From contig CAZZMD010000011.1 of NCBI GenBank assembly GCA_964655355.1, positions 31,709 to 95,708 on the forward strand: a stretch of 64,000 nucleotides of DNA, given 5' to 3'. The position numbers and the translations under genes were made by a program. This DNA is from CALGDE01 sp964655355 (GTDB lineage Bacteria; Cyanobacteriota; Cyanobacteriia; CACIAM-69d). The notes beneath the pieces are model-generated. The model saw nothing but the letters and a program-made list of their open reading frames with translations. It searched no databases and was not told where the DNA came from. This document shows, piece by piece, positions 62,382-64,000 of this stretch (positions within the stretch are counted from its first letter, which is position 1; every line of letters begins with the position of its first letter).

Positions 62382-62795
62382 ATGCCCTCTTTTTCCGATC
62401 AACGACCGACTATTTTAATTATCGACGATTGCGCCGTTACACAAACGCTGTTGCAGCGACTCTTAGATAACCGCTATCGCGTCCTAGTCCAGGGCAGTGC
62501 GTTAGAGGCGTTGGCCCTGGTCGAAAACGGGCAAAAAATTGATTTATTTTTGCTGGATGTCACGATGCCCGGGATGGACGGACTCGAGTTTTGTCGAGCC
62601 CTACGCCAGCTACCGGGATATCGACAGGTGCCCGTGGTGGTGCTGACGGCCCGTACTAAGGCCTTTGACCGGGTCCAAGGGGCGATCGCGGGAGCAACAG
62701 CCTACCTCACCAAACCCATTCAGCCGTCCCTGGTCCTAGAAACCCTAAATCGCTACCTGGGGGGAGCCGTCCGTCCTGGGAATGGCAACAGCTAA
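62382..62795 (+). CDS. CheY-like response regulator
   Basis: 137-residue single receiver domain: ILIIDDCAVTQTLLQRLLD with the acidic pair, Asp59 in FLLDVTMPGMDG, the switch Thr in VLTAR and the Lys of AYLTKPIQP. No output domain, so it signals by phosphorylation-dependent protein contact. It is divergent from the CHASE4 kinase across a 720-bp spacer, so a pairing is plausible but not shown. A short repeated GGCAGCTAA tail is found at its stop. Confidence 0.92.
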   Translation: MPSFSDQRPTILIIDDCAVTQTLLQRLLDNRYRVLVQGSALEALALVENGQKIDLFLLDVTMPGMDGLEFCRALRQLPGYRQVPVVVLTARTKAFDRVQGAIAGATAYLTKPIQPSLVLETLNRYLGGAVRPGNGNS

Positions 62796-62824
62796 TCAAT
62801 GGCAGCTAATAAAGGCAGCTAAAC

Positions 62825-63982
62825 CTATTTCAAAAAGCTGGCCAGTTCTTCCACCTTGCCCCAGGCTGCGCCGCTGCTGATCACCTCCTGAGCGATCGCC
62901 AACCCTTCCTGATGGGCAGCCAAGGTCCCCATCTCCTGGGTCACCTCCCCCACCTGCAACGCCAACGACGCATTCAACGCCACCACATTCCGCTGGGCTG
63001 GGGTCCCCTTCCCCTGCAAAATACTACGCAAAATCTCCGCATTCTCCTGGGGCATCCCCCCCACCAATGCTGACGTTGGGGCCATCTCCAGCCCTAGCTC
63101 CAGCGGATCCACCACCGATTCCGCCAGCCCATCCTCTGTCAAAATGGCCAGGTCAGTTTTATCGGCCAACCCCGCCTCATCCAATTTCTCGCGACCGTGC
63201 AACACCACCGCCCGCTTAGCCCCTAGGGATTGCAACGCCCCCGCCATCGTATTCAGTAACACCGGGTCGAAGGTGCCAATAATTTGCCCCGTGGGCCGCA
63301 ATGGATTTACCAACGGTCCCAGCAAATTAAACACCGTACGAATTTTCAACGCCTTCCGAAACGGTACAACTGCTTTCATCGCGGGATGCCAACCCGGAGC
63401 AAATAGGAACGTAATCCCCACCTCCGGAATCGCAGCCCGTACCTTGGCCGGCGCGGCCCCCAAATTAATCCCCAACGCCTCCAACACATCCGCCGACCCA
63501 GACTTACTGGAGGCAGCCCGATTACCATGCTTAGCCACCGCGACCCCGGCCGCCGCGCAGACAAAGGCAACCGCAGTGGAAATATTGAACGTAGACGCCC
63601 CATCGCCGCCGGTACCACAGGTATCAATCATCGGCGTCGGCAAGGGCTCCCCCTGTTCCACCGCCGTCGACTGGCGCTGCAACACCCGGGCCATCCCAGC
63701 CAATTCCGGAGCAGTGACCCCCTTCGCCTGAATCGCCGCCAAAATCGCCCCGGACATGACCGGCGTCAGCGCTTCCTCCAACCACCCACTCATAAGAGTT
63801 TCCGCCTGGGTTTCCGACAGGGATTGACGATCCAGTAATTGCTTCAGCAGTTGGGACCAGTCTTGCTCAGCGGGGGCGATCGCGGTAGAAGTCATGGCGG
63901 CTGCGACTAGAGATTGAGTAGGAAACGCGAAAATTGGAGACGCAGAAACATCGGTGTGACGGTTATTCACATCCAACGACAT
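62825..63982 (-). CDS. trpD: anthranilate phosphoribosyltransferase
   Basis: Second step of tryptophan synthesis: transfers phosphoribosyl from PRPP to anthranilate. GTGGDGASTFNISTA and KHGNRAASSKSGSADVLEALG carry the PRPP site; the family end PAQRNVVALNASLALQVG is present. The start at 63982 has a good GGAAG ribosome-binding sequence but adds about 29 residues to the family N-terminus; ATG 63895 (MTSTAIAPAEQDWSQLLKQL) matches the usual start without a strong ribosome-binding site. I report the longer form; the mature length of typical TrpD is 340-360. Confidence 0.93.
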   Translation of the reverse strand: MSLDVNNRHTDVSASPIFAFPTQSLVAAAMTSTAIAPAEQDWSQLLKQLLDRQSLSETQAETLMSGWLEEALTPVMSGAILAAIQAKGVTAPELAGMARVLQRQSTAVEQGEPLPTPMIDTCGTGGDGASTFNISTAVAFVCAAAGVAVAKHGNRAASSKSGSADVLEALGINLGAAPAKVRAAIPEVGITFLFAPGWHPAMKAVVPFRKALKIRTVFNLLGPLVNPLRPTGQIIGTFDPVLLNTMAGALQSLGAKRAVVLHGREKLDEAGLADKTDLAILTEDGLAESVVDPLELGLEMAPTSALVGGMPQENAEILRSILQGKGTPAQRNVVALNASLALQVGEVTQEMGTLAAHQEGLAIAQEVISSGAAWGKVEELASFLK

Positions 63983-64000
63983 TTTAATCTTCCAGTGCTA

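Overview
The window is a contiguous piece of a cyanobacterial chromosome. The octamer GCGATCGC (HIP1) and its core recur throughout, overall GC looks high (mid-fifties per cent by eye), and several genes are specific to oxygenic phototrophs: pcyA (phycocyanobilin synthesis), thf1/psb29 (photosystem II biogenesis), a PAP/fibrillin protein, ComFB, DUF3318, DUF3122 and DUF7219 proteins. A complete hmp-type pilus-taxis cluster with the coiled-coil protein HmpF points to a gliding, probably filamentous, phycobilisome-containing species. I cannot name the species from the sequence.

Layout. 1-9.4 kb: argB (cut by the window edge) and aroK on the minus strand, a Dpp/Opp-type permease, a small hypothetical gene, trpS-proB, rplI, dnaB, a DHFR-like reductase of different composition, and a lipoprotein/DUF3318 pair. 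9.6-16.5 kb: a WcaI-like glycosyltransferase, a GT-C-like membrane protein with a small membrane partner, a DUF7219 protein, gmk, a duplicated PTPS/QueD protein, and an ECF-transporter T component. 16.7-19.4 kb: a Ski2/Mtr4-like RNA helicase. 19.4-34.3 kb: the hmp motility cluster, with hmpF diverging from hmpA (PatA type), hmpB (CheY), hmpC (CheW), hmpD (MCP) and hmpE (CheA hybrid). 34.5-40.7 kb: a TgpA-like protein, an HNH nuclease, tldD-cobD and a fibrillin. 40.7-45.7 kb: a lower-GC three-gene minus-strand operon (MBOAT acyltransferase, AlgX/AlgJ-like protein, GT-C-like membrane protein) that looks like a polysaccharide O-acylation module. 45.9-56.6 kb: a UbiD decarboxylase, ComFB, an EF-G paralogue, an ABC ATPase with a DUF3122 protein, a small membrane protein, pcyA, a CPBP protease, def, a second small membrane protein and thf1. 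56.7-64 kb: a lipoprotein, a 1422-residue CHASE4/PAS/GAF histidine kinase, a CheY-like regulator and trpD.

The main coherent system is the hmp cluster. HmpD has no periplasmic sensor. Both HmpD and its kinase partner HmpE carry acidic, Gly/Leu/Asp-rich linkers of over 800 residues, so a large share of the signalling complex is expected to be disordered.

A second theme is unrelated to gene function. Spacers, and a few gene ends, are full of short tandem duplications with units of 10-14 bp, most often 12 bp. They include three in-frame copies of the argB start codon and a repeat lying where two convergent genes overlap. No rRNA, tRNA, CRISPR array or intact transposase was seen.
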